Shown here one piece after another: positions 7,165 to 13,066 of a stretch of DNA of 13,066 nt (position 1 is its first letter; the number at the start of each line of letters is the position of its first letter). The DNA is from Desulfobacteraceae bacterium (GTDB lineage: Bacteria > Desulfobacterota > Desulfobulbia > Desulfobulbales > Desulfobulbaceae), in contig JALHJD010000058.1 in the NCBI GenBank assembly GCA_022837185.1, positions 1 through 13,066 of the forward strand. Direction: 5' to 3'. The position numbers were made by a program, and so were the translations under genes. The notes under the pieces are model-generated. The model was not told the origin of the DNA and did not search any database. It saw only the letters and a program-made list of their open reading frames with translations.

Positions 7165-8439
7165 TTACCTCCGGAAACGGACATGACATTGGACGCACAA
7201 CTCGTTGGCTGTCGGGAAATACAAAAATTGCTTGTATTCCGTTCCGTGGGTCCGGTGACAGCTCGCGCATTGCACAGTGACGTTGGGGTTGCGCGGATCG
7301 ACAAAATCCTCCCCGATGGGATGGGTGGTATGGGTCTGCCACTCATGGCAGTCCGCGCACAGTTCCATAAGCGTCTCCTTTTTCTGCAGCATCGGGTAAT
7401 CGGAGCTGTGGGGCGAGTGGCATTCGCCGCACTGCCCTTCCGCGATGGGCGGATGCTCGGTTGCCGACCGCGCCTGCCTGGCCACCGTGTCGCTATGACA
7501 TTTGCCGCACATATCAAGCATGGGTTCGCTGATCAGTTTCTTCTGCGTCGAGGCATGCGGGCTGTGGCAGTTGATGCAGCCTTTGCCGTCAACCAGGGGC
7601 CAGTGCAGGTTGTTCTGGTTCAGGGCATCGGTGATCATTTCGTAATGGCAGGCCATGCAGGTCTCATACCCGGGCGCCTTCAGGGCGAAAGGCTGGGAAT
7701 CGCTGGGGGAGACATGGCAGTGCTCGCAGTTGCGCTTGGCGACCGGATCATGGACGTTGTCATAGAGCATGGCCGCGGTGTTGGAGCCATGCGGATCGTG
7801 ACAGGAGGTGCAGTCGGCCGTATCCACCGGGTAATCCCGGTGCAGCTTTTTGAAGGTCTCCTTGTCGGTTTCATGGCACTGCAGGCATAACTCGGGCGAG
7901 GCGGCATCCAGCAGTTTTTCATTCTTGCCGGCGGCATGCGCTGCATGGCAGTCCAGGCAGTTCTCCCTGACCGGCGGGTGTGAATATTTGGCCTCCTTGA
8001 TTCTGCCGGCCAGTGCCTGATGGCATTCGTAACACAGTTCTGCGCCCTTTTTCAGCAGGTTGAACTCATTGTCCGAGGAGTGCGGATCATGGCACAGGGT
8101 GCATTGCCCCTCGACCACTACCTTGTGGACGCTCCTGGCATCCTCCGGAACAACGCTGTCGTGGCAGGTGTAGCATATGCTCTCCGCCGGGGCGGCCATC
8201 AGCATTTCGAAATTCGAGGTATGGGGATTATGGCAGCCGACGCAGTCGCCGTCCAGCAGCGGCGCGTGGACAAAGGGTTTGTCCATGACTTCCTGCATGC
8301 GTTCATGGCAGCTCAGGCAGATTTCCCCTCCCGCGCCCTCCTTCAGTTTCAGATCCTTCTGCGCATGCGCCGGCGACAGGGAAACGAGGACGCAGACGGC
8401 AGCGAACAGCAGAAGAGAGTGGATATTTCCTGAATTCAT
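7165..8439 (-). CDS. 16-heme doubled-CXXCH cytochrome c
   Basis: A 424-residue exported protein: signal peptide to AHA (residue 26), first heme cysteine C41 and last C415. I count 16 CXXCH motifs. Most fall in the doubled-CXXCH pattern, CxxCHxPHxS, then about 10 residues with a paired Leu, then LCxxCH, as in many large Desulfuromonadia cytochromes. Histidines between motifs (PH, HPP, HAP and similar) are plausible distal ligands. It is expected to be a periplasmic or outer-surface electron wire. An ATG at 8451 overlaps the upstream stop, but the ATG at 8439 is chosen because GGAG lies six bases before it and the signal sequence fits. It is related to the 26-heme protein just upstream, probably by repeat expansion or contraction. 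The downstream NHL gene is tightly coupled. Confidence 0.93.
   Translation of the reverse strand: MNSGNIHSLLLFAAVCVLVSLSPAHAQKDLKLKEGAGGEICLSCHERMQEVMDKPFVHAPLLDGDCVGCHNPHTSNFEMLMAAPAESICYTCHDSVVPEDARSVHKVVVEGQCTLCHDPHSSDNEFNLLKKGAELCYECHQALAGRIKEAKYSHPPVRENCLDCHAAHAAGKNEKLLDAASPELCLQCHETDKETFKKLHRDYPVDTADCTSCHDPHGSNTAAMLYDNVHDPVAKRNCEHCHVSPSDSQPFALKAPGYETCMACHYEMITDALNQNNLHWPLVDGKGCINCHSPHASTQKKLISEPMLDMCGKCHSDTVARQARSATEHPPIAEGQCGECHSPHSSDYPMLQKKETLMELCADCHEWQTHTTHPIGEDFVDPRNPNVTVQCASCHRTHGTEYKQFLYFPTANELCVQCHVRFRR
7167..7172 (-). promoter_or_regulatory. Shine-Dalgarno built into the preceding stop codon
   Basis: On the minus strand GGAGGT runs into the TAA stop of the 16-heme gene (GGAGGTAA), and the NHL start ATG follows seven bases after the motif. 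Ribosomes ending the cytochrome would sit on the NHL initiation site, so translational coupling is likely. Confidence 0.75.
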
Positions 8440-8445
8440 CTTGCT

Positions 8446-8449
8446 CTCC
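8446..8449 (-). promoter_or_regulatory. Ribosome binding site deciding the 16-heme start
   Basis: GGAG on the minus strand lies six bases upstream of the ATG at 8439. An in-frame ATG at 8451 has only a weak A/G-rich stretch two bases upstream, so the later start is favoured. Confidence 0.6.
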
Positions 8450-8450
8450 A

Positions 8451-10433
8451 TTACTTCTTGTCAACAATGTGGCAGGGATCACACGTTCTCACCGCAAACG
8501 GCCCGTGCATTTTCGGCTTGAAAAACTTCGCATCCTTGGACGTGTGCGGGGTGTGACAACTGACGCAATTGATAGCGGAGGGGTCTATGCCCAGATGGGC
8601 CTCCTGAAAACTATCGCGGTCCGCTTCATGGCACTCATTGCAGAGGGCATGGAGCGGCTGGTTCATGAGCATTGCCTCTTCGGAAAAATGGGGCTGGTGG
8701 CAGCGCAGACAGTCCCTGCCCGCGGGAGGATGGATTCGTTCGCTGTCCATTTTCTCCTTGATGTCCTGGTGGCAGGCGAGGCACAGTTCCGGGCTCGGAG
8801 CCAGCAGCAGCGTTTCCAGCGCGGATTTGTGCGGGTTGTGGCATTCGGTGCACTGGCCGGCCACCACGGAGCCATGCCTGCTTTTCGAGGTCTCCAGGCT
8901 TGCCTGCAGCTCATCGTGGCAGGAAAAGCAGAGCGGCCCCTGCTCCTCCACGATCATGCCCTTGTTCCCCGAGGCATGGGGAGCGTGGCAGACGGTGCAG
9001 TCATCATCCTTGAAGGGAGCATGCTCATTTTCATTCAGCTCCTTTTTCATGAACGGCTCGTGGCAGGTCTGGCAGAGCTTGTTGCCCTTTTCCCTGAGAA
9101 AATTCCTGTCGGCGGAACCGTGGCCGCTGTGGCAGGCGGTGCAGTTCCCTTTCTGGACGGGATCATGGGTATGGTTCTGCTGGAATTCGCTTTCCTTTTC
9201 CACGTGGCACCCGTAGCAGACCGCGTCGGCCCTGTTGACCAGGATATTTTCGATGTTGGAGCCGTGGGGATTGTGACAGGACTTACAGTCGGCCTCCTCA
9301 TACGGCGGATGCTGATTCTTCAGTTTCTTCCCTTCGGTCTGGGTCCTGGCATGGCAGCTGTAGCACAGCGGCCCGGTCTCCTGGTTCACCAGTCCCTTGA
9401 AGGAAGCGGCATGGACCGCGTGGCAGGACAGGCAGCCTTCCTCGCTGTTAAGCGGTTCGTGGGGGACCCGGACTTTCTGGCCGGTATCCTCGTGACAGGT
9501 GAAGCAGAGGGAATTGCCCCCGGCAACAAGCAGGTTCCTGTTTTCCGATGTGTGGACCTCATGGCACGAGAGACAGTCGCCGCTCTGGAACGGCTCATGT
9601 TCCACCGTCCCCCCGCCCATCAGGTCGTCCCTGTCATGACAGGTGTAGCAGATATCGCCGCCCTTCTCCGTGGTGGCAAAGGGCTCCGCCGCCGAGGGAG
9701 AGGCGTGGCAGGATTCGCAGTCCGCCGCGGCCACCGGATCATGGGTGCTCGCCTTGAGGAGCTTTGCCTGCTCGGAGGAATGGGCCGAATGGCAGACGGT
9801 GCAGAGTTCTTTTTCCACGGGGTACCCCCCATGGGCTTTCTGGAAATCGCCGGCGCCGCTGTCATGGCAGGAAACGCACAGTTCCGTCGGCTTGGCGGTG
9901 AGCAGGTTCTTCTCCGGGGAGGAGTGGGCGGCGTGGCACTCCAGGCAGCCCTGGTCGTCGATGACCGGGTGGACGACTTTGCGGCTGTATTCCCCTTCAT
10001 CGTGGCAGGTGAAACAGACCGCATTCCCCTTTTCCGCCAGGAGGTTCGCCTCATCCGAGGCATGAGGATTGTGGCAGGAAATGCATTTCCCCTTGCTCAC
10101 AGCGGTATGGACGTTGCCCTGATCCAGCTTCAGGTCCTCGACCTTGTGGCAGGAGTAGCAGAGGTCATTGCCCTCTTCCTTCAGAATGAGCTTTGCCACC
10201 ACCCCATGGCGAAGATGGCACTCCTCGCACTTTTTCTCCGCCACCACCTTGTGGACGTTCTTTCGGGAAAGATACTGATCGGCAAAATCCGTGTGGCAGT
10301 CCAGACAGCCTTTCTGGGTGAATCCTCTTTTCTGGGCCGCGGCGTTCTCACCGAAGGCAAGGACGGTCAGACAGCAGCAAAGCAGCGCTGCTCCCCAAAC
10401 GGATAGCATGCGGTTATCATTCGTGTGCAACAT
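8451..10433 (-). CDS. 26-heme doubled-CXXCH cytochrome c
   Basis: A 660-residue exported protein. The N-terminus has a hydrophobic segment (residues about 10-27) with three adjacent cysteines and a probable cleavage near AAA (residue 33). I count 26 CXXCH motifs from C43 to C651, about one per 23 residues and nearly without other domains, mostly as CxxCHxxHxS-LL-LCxxCH pairs. A protein of this size and heme load could span a large distance as an electron conduit in the periplasm or at the cell surface. From memory, G. sulfurreducens has a 26-heme cytochrome near omcS; that parallel is not checked. The start ATG has only a weak GGA upstream. Its stop at 8451 lies 11 bases before the next gene's chosen start, and the foldase gene ends 68 bases upstream. 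Not a lipoprotein by a clear lipobox. Confidence 0.93.
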   Translation of the reverse strand: MLHTNDNRMLSVWGAALLCCCLTVLAFGENAAAQKRGFTQKGCLDCHTDFADQYLSRKNVHKVVAEKKCEECHLRHGVVAKLILKEEGNDLCYSCHKVEDLKLDQGNVHTAVSKGKCISCHNPHASDEANLLAEKGNAVCFTCHDEGEYSRKVVHPVIDDQGCLECHAAHSSPEKNLLTAKPTELCVSCHDSGAGDFQKAHGGYPVEKELCTVCHSAHSSEQAKLLKASTHDPVAAADCESCHASPSAAEPFATTEKGGDICYTCHDRDDLMGGGTVEHEPFQSGDCLSCHEVHTSENRNLLVAGGNSLCFTCHEDTGQKVRVPHEPLNSEEGCLSCHAVHAASFKGLVNQETGPLCYSCHARTQTEGKKLKNQHPPYEEADCKSCHNPHGSNIENILVNRADAVCYGCHVEKESEFQQNHTHDPVQKGNCTACHSGHGSADRNFLREKGNKLCQTCHEPFMKKELNENEHAPFKDDDCTVCHAPHASGNKGMIVEEQGPLCFSCHDELQASLETSKSRHGSVVAGQCTECHNPHKSALETLLLAPSPELCLACHQDIKEKMDSERIHPPAGRDCLRCHQPHFSEEAMLMNQPLHALCNECHEADRDSFQEAHLGIDPSAINCVSCHTPHTSKDAKFFKPKMHGPFAVRTCDPCHIVDKK

Positions 10434-10501
10434 AATCAGTCCGTTTCTGCTGAAATTATTGACTATTCCGCGCCGTCAGGACAGAGCCGGGCGGATCGCA
10501 A

Positions 10502-12250
10502 TTACTTGTCCTGATGATTAAGGAGAACCCGGACAGGATATTCCTCCTTGAGCTTGGTCAGCCATACCTCCATTTCCTTTTCCACATTCAAACCGAACAC
10601 CTTGTTGGCCGCCTCGTTCCTTGCCTGCTCATAGGGCTGCGGTTCGGGGGGAAACGCCTCCTCCACCAGCAGGACGTAAATAAATTCACTATCGTCGGGG
10701 GCGTACAGGAGGCTGTCACCCTTTTTCGCATCCTCGGCCAGTTCATGCAGGTCTTCCGGCAGGGCGGTCAGGCTCAGCAGGTTCCTGTCCAGGGGCAGGA
10801 CGCCCTCGGTATCCGGAGCGACCAGGTTGACGGCATTGGCCGAAACCCAGTTGAAGTCGGCGCCCTTGCGCAATTTATCCAGGGAACTCTCCGCGTCCTT
10901 GCTGTTCTTGAACACCAGGCTCTTCATCCGCAGCATGGCCGGGGAAGAATATTCCTCGATATGTTCATCATAGTAGGCGCGGACTTCCTCCTCGGTGATC
11001 TTCACCTCAGGCAGCAGTATCCTGTTCATGAAGTCATTGAAAATGACCGACCGCTCAAATTCCTCCACCTTCCTTCTGAAGTCCTCGGTCTGATCGAGGC
11101 CGAGAGACCGGGCCTCGCGTTCGCTGGTGTACCTGAACATCATGTTCGACAGGGATGTCTCCTTGCGCGCGTCGATAATTTTCAACCTCGCGGCCTTGTC
11201 CGCTCCGTGGAAAAAACCGGCCTTGATGCGTCCTGCCAGGTCGGCGACGGTTATGGTGAATGACTCATCGTCCTTGGCCCGGGCCAGGACGCGCTTGTCC
11301 TGCAGCAATTGTTCCAGGTCGGTGTTGAAGTCAAGCTGATTGTAGAGTTCCTCATCAAAGATGAGGTATTTATCCCGCAGGGCAAGACCGTATTCCCTGG
11401 CTTTTTCCACCCTGGCTTTTTCCGAGACCAGACGGACCGCCTGCTCCCGGACCGGCTCGTCCTCAACGAATCGCGCGTCAAGCAGCCGGTAAACAAGGTA
11501 GCCTTCCTCGGTACTGTAAATTTTGCTGAGGCCGCCTACTTCCATTGAATAGACCTCCTCGCCGATTTCCGAGCGAAGATCCTTGATCTTGACGTATTCC
11601 TCATCAATCCGTTCCGTTGCCTTCTCCTCTTCAAGCCAGCGCTTGGCCAGTTGATCAAAATCGCCGTCCTGCACTTCCTCAAGGAAGCGCCTCGCTTCGG
11701 GCCCGGCCGGAAAAACGAGGGAATGGAGCCGTACCTCCCGGGACATTTTCCGGTACAGTTCATCAACCTCGGCCGGGTCAGGCTCGAATCCCTGGAGCTG
11801 TTTCCGCATCAGTTCCTGCTGCAGGGTCTCGAGCCTGAAGCTCTCAACCTGGCTTTGCACTGCTCTTGTTTCATGCAGGCCGATATTCATTGCTTCCAGG
11901 ACAATGAGCCGCCCATTGATCAGGCGGTCCAGGACGCGCCGGATCTCTTCTTTCCTTTCCCCGGGATCTTCCCTCAACTGTTCGTCCTGCCGGACAACGG
12001 CGGCCCACAGATCATACTTGGTGATCGGCTCCTCGTCGACGAGGGCGACCGGGGTCTCATCATACGGGGGGGATAACAGTGGATCGCCGGGAAAGAGACC
12101 TTCTTCCAGGGCCGGCGCCGGCGCGGCGCTTTCCGGAGCGGCAGCAGTGGCGCCCGCATGGGGATCTTCGCCGTAGGCCTTATTTATATACAGCGGCTGC
12201 AGCAGAATGATGCCGCACAGAATGAAGAAACAGGTTAAATGATTGCGCAT
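10502..12250 (-). CDS. SurA/PpiC-like periplasmic peptidyl-prolyl isomerase or chaperone
   Basis: A 582-residue exported protein with signal peptide to AYG (residue 27), then an Ala/Pro-rich linker (about 30-65). A SurA_N-like helical region starts VALVDEEPITKYDL (68-81) and continues LINGRLIVLEAM. A parvulin-like domain follows at about 170-262, a long helical stretch, and a second parvulin-like domain at about 437-532. The canonical parvulin start HILV appears as HSLVF (H176) in the first domain and as KSLVF in the second, so the second has lost its histidine and is probably non-catalytic. The likely role is folding or holding exported cytochromes or outer-membrane proteins. It is the first gene of the minus-strand operon, with a GAGAGAG-type ribosome site. 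Family call firm; catalysis and client are inferred. Confidence 0.87.
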   Translation of the reverse strand: MRNHLTCFFILCGIILLQPLYINKAYGEDPHAGATAAAPESAAPAPALEEGLFPGDPLLSPPYDETPVALVDEEPITKYDLWAAVVRQDEQLREDPGERKEEIRRVLDRLINGRLIVLEAMNIGLHETRAVQSQVESFRLETLQQELMRKQLQGFEPDPAEVDELYRKMSREVRLHSLVFPAGPEARRFLEEVQDGDFDQLAKRWLEEEKATERIDEEYVKIKDLRSEIGEEVYSMEVGGLSKIYSTEEGYLVYRLLDARFVEDEPVREQAVRLVSEKARVEKAREYGLALRDKYLIFDEELYNQLDFNTDLEQLLQDKRVLARAKDDESFTITVADLAGRIKAGFFHGADKAARLKIIDARKETSLSNMMFRYTSEREARSLGLDQTEDFRRKVEEFERSVIFNDFMNRILLPEVKITEEEVRAYYDEHIEEYSSPAMLRMKSLVFKNSKDAESSLDKLRKGADFNWVSANAVNLVAPDTEGVLPLDRNLLSLTALPEDLHELAEDAKKGDSLLYAPDDSEFIYVLLVEEAFPPEPQPYEQARNEAANKVFGLNVEKEMEVWLTKLKEEYPVRVLLNHQDK

Positions 12251-12370
12251 GCGTTCTCTCTCTTTTTCTGGAATGAATAATCAGTGTCAACCTAACATCT
12301 ATATCTGGATGGAGAAAAAAAATCCACTGTTCTTTGTACCCAATTGTGGTGTCTTCTTTGCCCCTGCGGG

Positions 12371-12600
12371 GCAGTTGGCAGTCGGCAGTTGGCAGTCGGC
12401 AGTTGAACATTTGGCCGGCGAAGCCGGCGTATTTGCTTGGGTGTAGGTTGGGGTGAGCCTCGCGAACCCCAACAATTCCGAGGGGTTGCGTTGGGGTTCG
12501 CGGGCTCACCCCAACCTACGGGGACTCCAAAACTGCCGGCCGACAAGCCGACAGGCTTCAAACTCCAGACTGCATACTGCCGACTGCCAACTGCCAACTT
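12371..12600. repeat. Composite repeat element, copy 1
   Basis: The left end is five heptamers alternating cagttgg and cagtcgg (12372-12406). A spacer with gccggc motifs and gcttgggtgtagg leads into the long palindrome at 12443-12519, then a shared segment (gactccaaaa, ccgacaagccgacagg), and the right end is a run of NNactgc heptamers (12567-12599). The left and right heptamer arrays are reverse complements, so the whole unit is a nested inverted repeat. The same order recurs at 12728-12952. It carries no credible gene. Confidence 0.8.
12443..12519. repeat. Long near-perfect palindrome A inside composite copy 1
   Basis: The left arm 12443-12473 starts gtaggttggggtgagc and ends gaaccccaac. 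The right arm 12490-12519 is its reverse complement apart from one missing base. The spacer is 16 bases. As RNA or single-stranded DNA this would form a very stable hairpin of about 30 bp. Similar gtaggttgggg palindromes are widespread REP-like intergenic elements in bacteria. Confidence 0.85.
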
Positions 12601-12632
12601 CTCTGCCCAGAAGGAGAAATCTCCAGGCCCTG

Positions 12633-12651
12633 ATGGGTAAATTTTACCCAT
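12633..12651. other. Perfect small hairpin between the composite repeats
   Basis: atgggtaaa (12633-12641) and tttacccat (12643-12651) are exact reverse complements around one base. The neighbouring ggagaaatctcc (12613-12624) is a second short palindrome. It could be an operator or simply repeat debris; no gene start is near. Confidence 0.35.
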
Positions 12652-12677
12652 TACTCTTTATGGCCGGATGCGAATTT

Positions 12678-12721
12678 CCCCTCATCCGCCCCTGCGGGGC
12701 ACCTTCTCCCCCGAGGAGAAG
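12678..12721. repeat. REP-like element (cctcatccgcccc...caccttctccc type)
   Basis: The core gcccctgcggggc (12688-12700) is a short-stem palindrome flanked by cctcatcc and accttctccc. This arrangement recurs in intergenic regions of many bacterial genomes. The same 13-base core is also found at 12360-12372, at the left edge of composite copy 1. No associated transposase is visible. Confidence 0.55.
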
Positions 12722-12727
12722 AGTCAT

Positions 12728-12952
12728 CAGTTGGCAGTTGGCAGTTGAACATGTGGCCGGCCAGGCCGGCGTATTCGCTTGGGTGTAGGTTGGGGTGAGC
12801 CCGCGAACCCCAACAATTCCCGGCACCTTTGCGTTGGGGTTCGCGGGGCTCACCCCAACCTACGGCGACTCCAAAAACCAGAAGCCGACAAGCCGACAGG
12901 CTTCAAACTCCAGACTGCAAACTGCCGACTGACGACTGACGACTGCCAACTT
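12728..12952. repeat. Composite repeat element, copy 2
   Basis: Same order as copy 1: three cagttgg-type heptamers (12728-12748), gccggc motifs, gcttgggtgtagg, the long palindrome at 12785-12863, the shared ccgacaagccgacagg segment, then actgc/gactgac units to about 12950. The spacer of the palindrome and the heptamer numbers differ from copy 1, so the copies have diverged by repeat gain or loss. It is in direct orientation to copy 1. Confidence 0.8.
12785..12863. repeat. Long near-perfect palindrome B inside composite copy 2
   Basis: The left arm 12785-12814 (gtaggttggggtgagc at its start) pairs with the right arm 12833-12863 with one extra base. The 18-base spacer is unlike that of palindrome A except for its first bases. 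Confidence 0.85.
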
Positions 12953-12994
12953 CTTCCTCCGATCGAAATACCATGCAATTCGAATGCCAAAAAT

Positions 12995-13066
12995 GTTGGG
13001 GTGAGTTGACGAACCCCAGCAATTTCCCGCAACTTTGTGTTGGGGTTCGCTCGCTCACCCCAACCT
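12995..13066. repeat. Diverged palindrome C at the window edge
   Basis: gttggggtgag (from 12995) and, at the right, gttggggttcgc followed by ctcaccccaacct form a third relative of palindromes A and B with more mismatches near the centre. It lacks the leading gta and the heptamer arrays, and its right end is cut by the window. Confidence 0.65.

Noticed and set aside
7160..7342. Possible N-terminal extension of the NHL protein
   Set aside because: It would overlap the end of the 16-heme gene and place the signal peptide internally. The ATG at 7159 has an ideal ribosome site.
7147..7890. A 247-codon plus-strand frame opposite the 16-heme cytochrome
   Set aside because: Same cause: an antisense shadow of repeated CXXCH codons, with no sensible product or ribosome site.
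8469..10406. A 645-codon open frame on the plus strand opposite the 26-heme cytochrome
   Set aside because: It is the exact antisense of a gene with 26 heme motifs. The repeated TGC/TGT and CAC/CAT codons keep the opposite frame open, and the product is a low-complexity repeat of Met, Ala, Gly and Val without known features.
12285..12290. TTGACA on the minus strand upstream of the foldase gene as a -35 box
   Set aside because: No recognisable -10 hexamer is found 16-18 bases downstream, so a promoter is not called.
12292..13032. Several open frames of 60-119 codons at the right end
   Set aside because: All lie within the repeat elements, have no ribosome sites, and their translations are read-through of repeats on both strands.
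12360..13066. Repeats at the right end considered as a CRISPR array
   Set aside because: Unit lengths vary, the repeats are long palindromes with heptamer flanks, there are no regular unique spacers, and no cas gene is present.

Overview
The window looks like an extracellular electron-transfer locus from a Geobacter/Desulfuromonas-type bacterium (Desulfuromonadia). This rests on the density of multiheme c-type cytochromes, about 58 CXXCH heme motifs in 13 kb, and on the families present: an OmcS-like filament cytochrome, c7-type triheme-domain proteins, and very large doubled-CXXCH cytochromes. Taxonomy is inferred from gene content only.

Layout. The 3' part of an OmcS-like six-heme nanowire cytochrome (1-963, +, four hemes visible) ends at a strong intrinsic terminator (1013-1047). 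Next, on the same strand, is a TPR / B12-binding / radical SAM / TPR protein (1187-3841) that starts at TTG behind a near-perfect Shine-Dalgarno and is visibly more A+T-rich than its neighbours. A 243-base convergent gap (3842-4084) holds a dispersed inverted repeat and two small palindromes. From 12250 down to 4085 the minus strand carries seven genes in one orientation: a SurA/PpiC-like periplasmic foldase, a 26-heme cytochrome, a 16-heme cytochrome, an NHL beta-propeller protein, a hexaheme c7-type cytochrome, a small exported protein of unknown function, and a second, paralogous hexaheme cytochrome. Several junctions are tight (stop and start 4 to 12 bases apart, and one Shine-Dalgarno built into the preceding stop codon). 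A 266-base gap with a repeat and a heptamer tract separates the NHL gene from the first hexaheme gene. Upstream of the operon (12251-13066) there is no gene, only nested repeats: two copies of a composite element of about 225 bp with heptamer arrays at both ends and a long near-perfect palindrome inside, a third diverged palindrome running off the window, and a REP-like hairpin.

How it fits together (inference). The exported foldase, scaffold-like beta-propeller and periplasmic cytochromes of graded size (6, 16 and 26 hemes) are what would be expected to fold, load with electrons, or connect an OmcS-type extracellular filament to the cell. From memory, G. sulfurreducens filament-cytochrome loci have similar companions, including a 26-heme cytochrome; this cannot be verified here. 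No beta-barrel porin is visible in the window. The least explained parts are the radical SAM protein set between the filament gene and its presumed partners, and the 108-residue exported protein between the two hexaheme paralogues.
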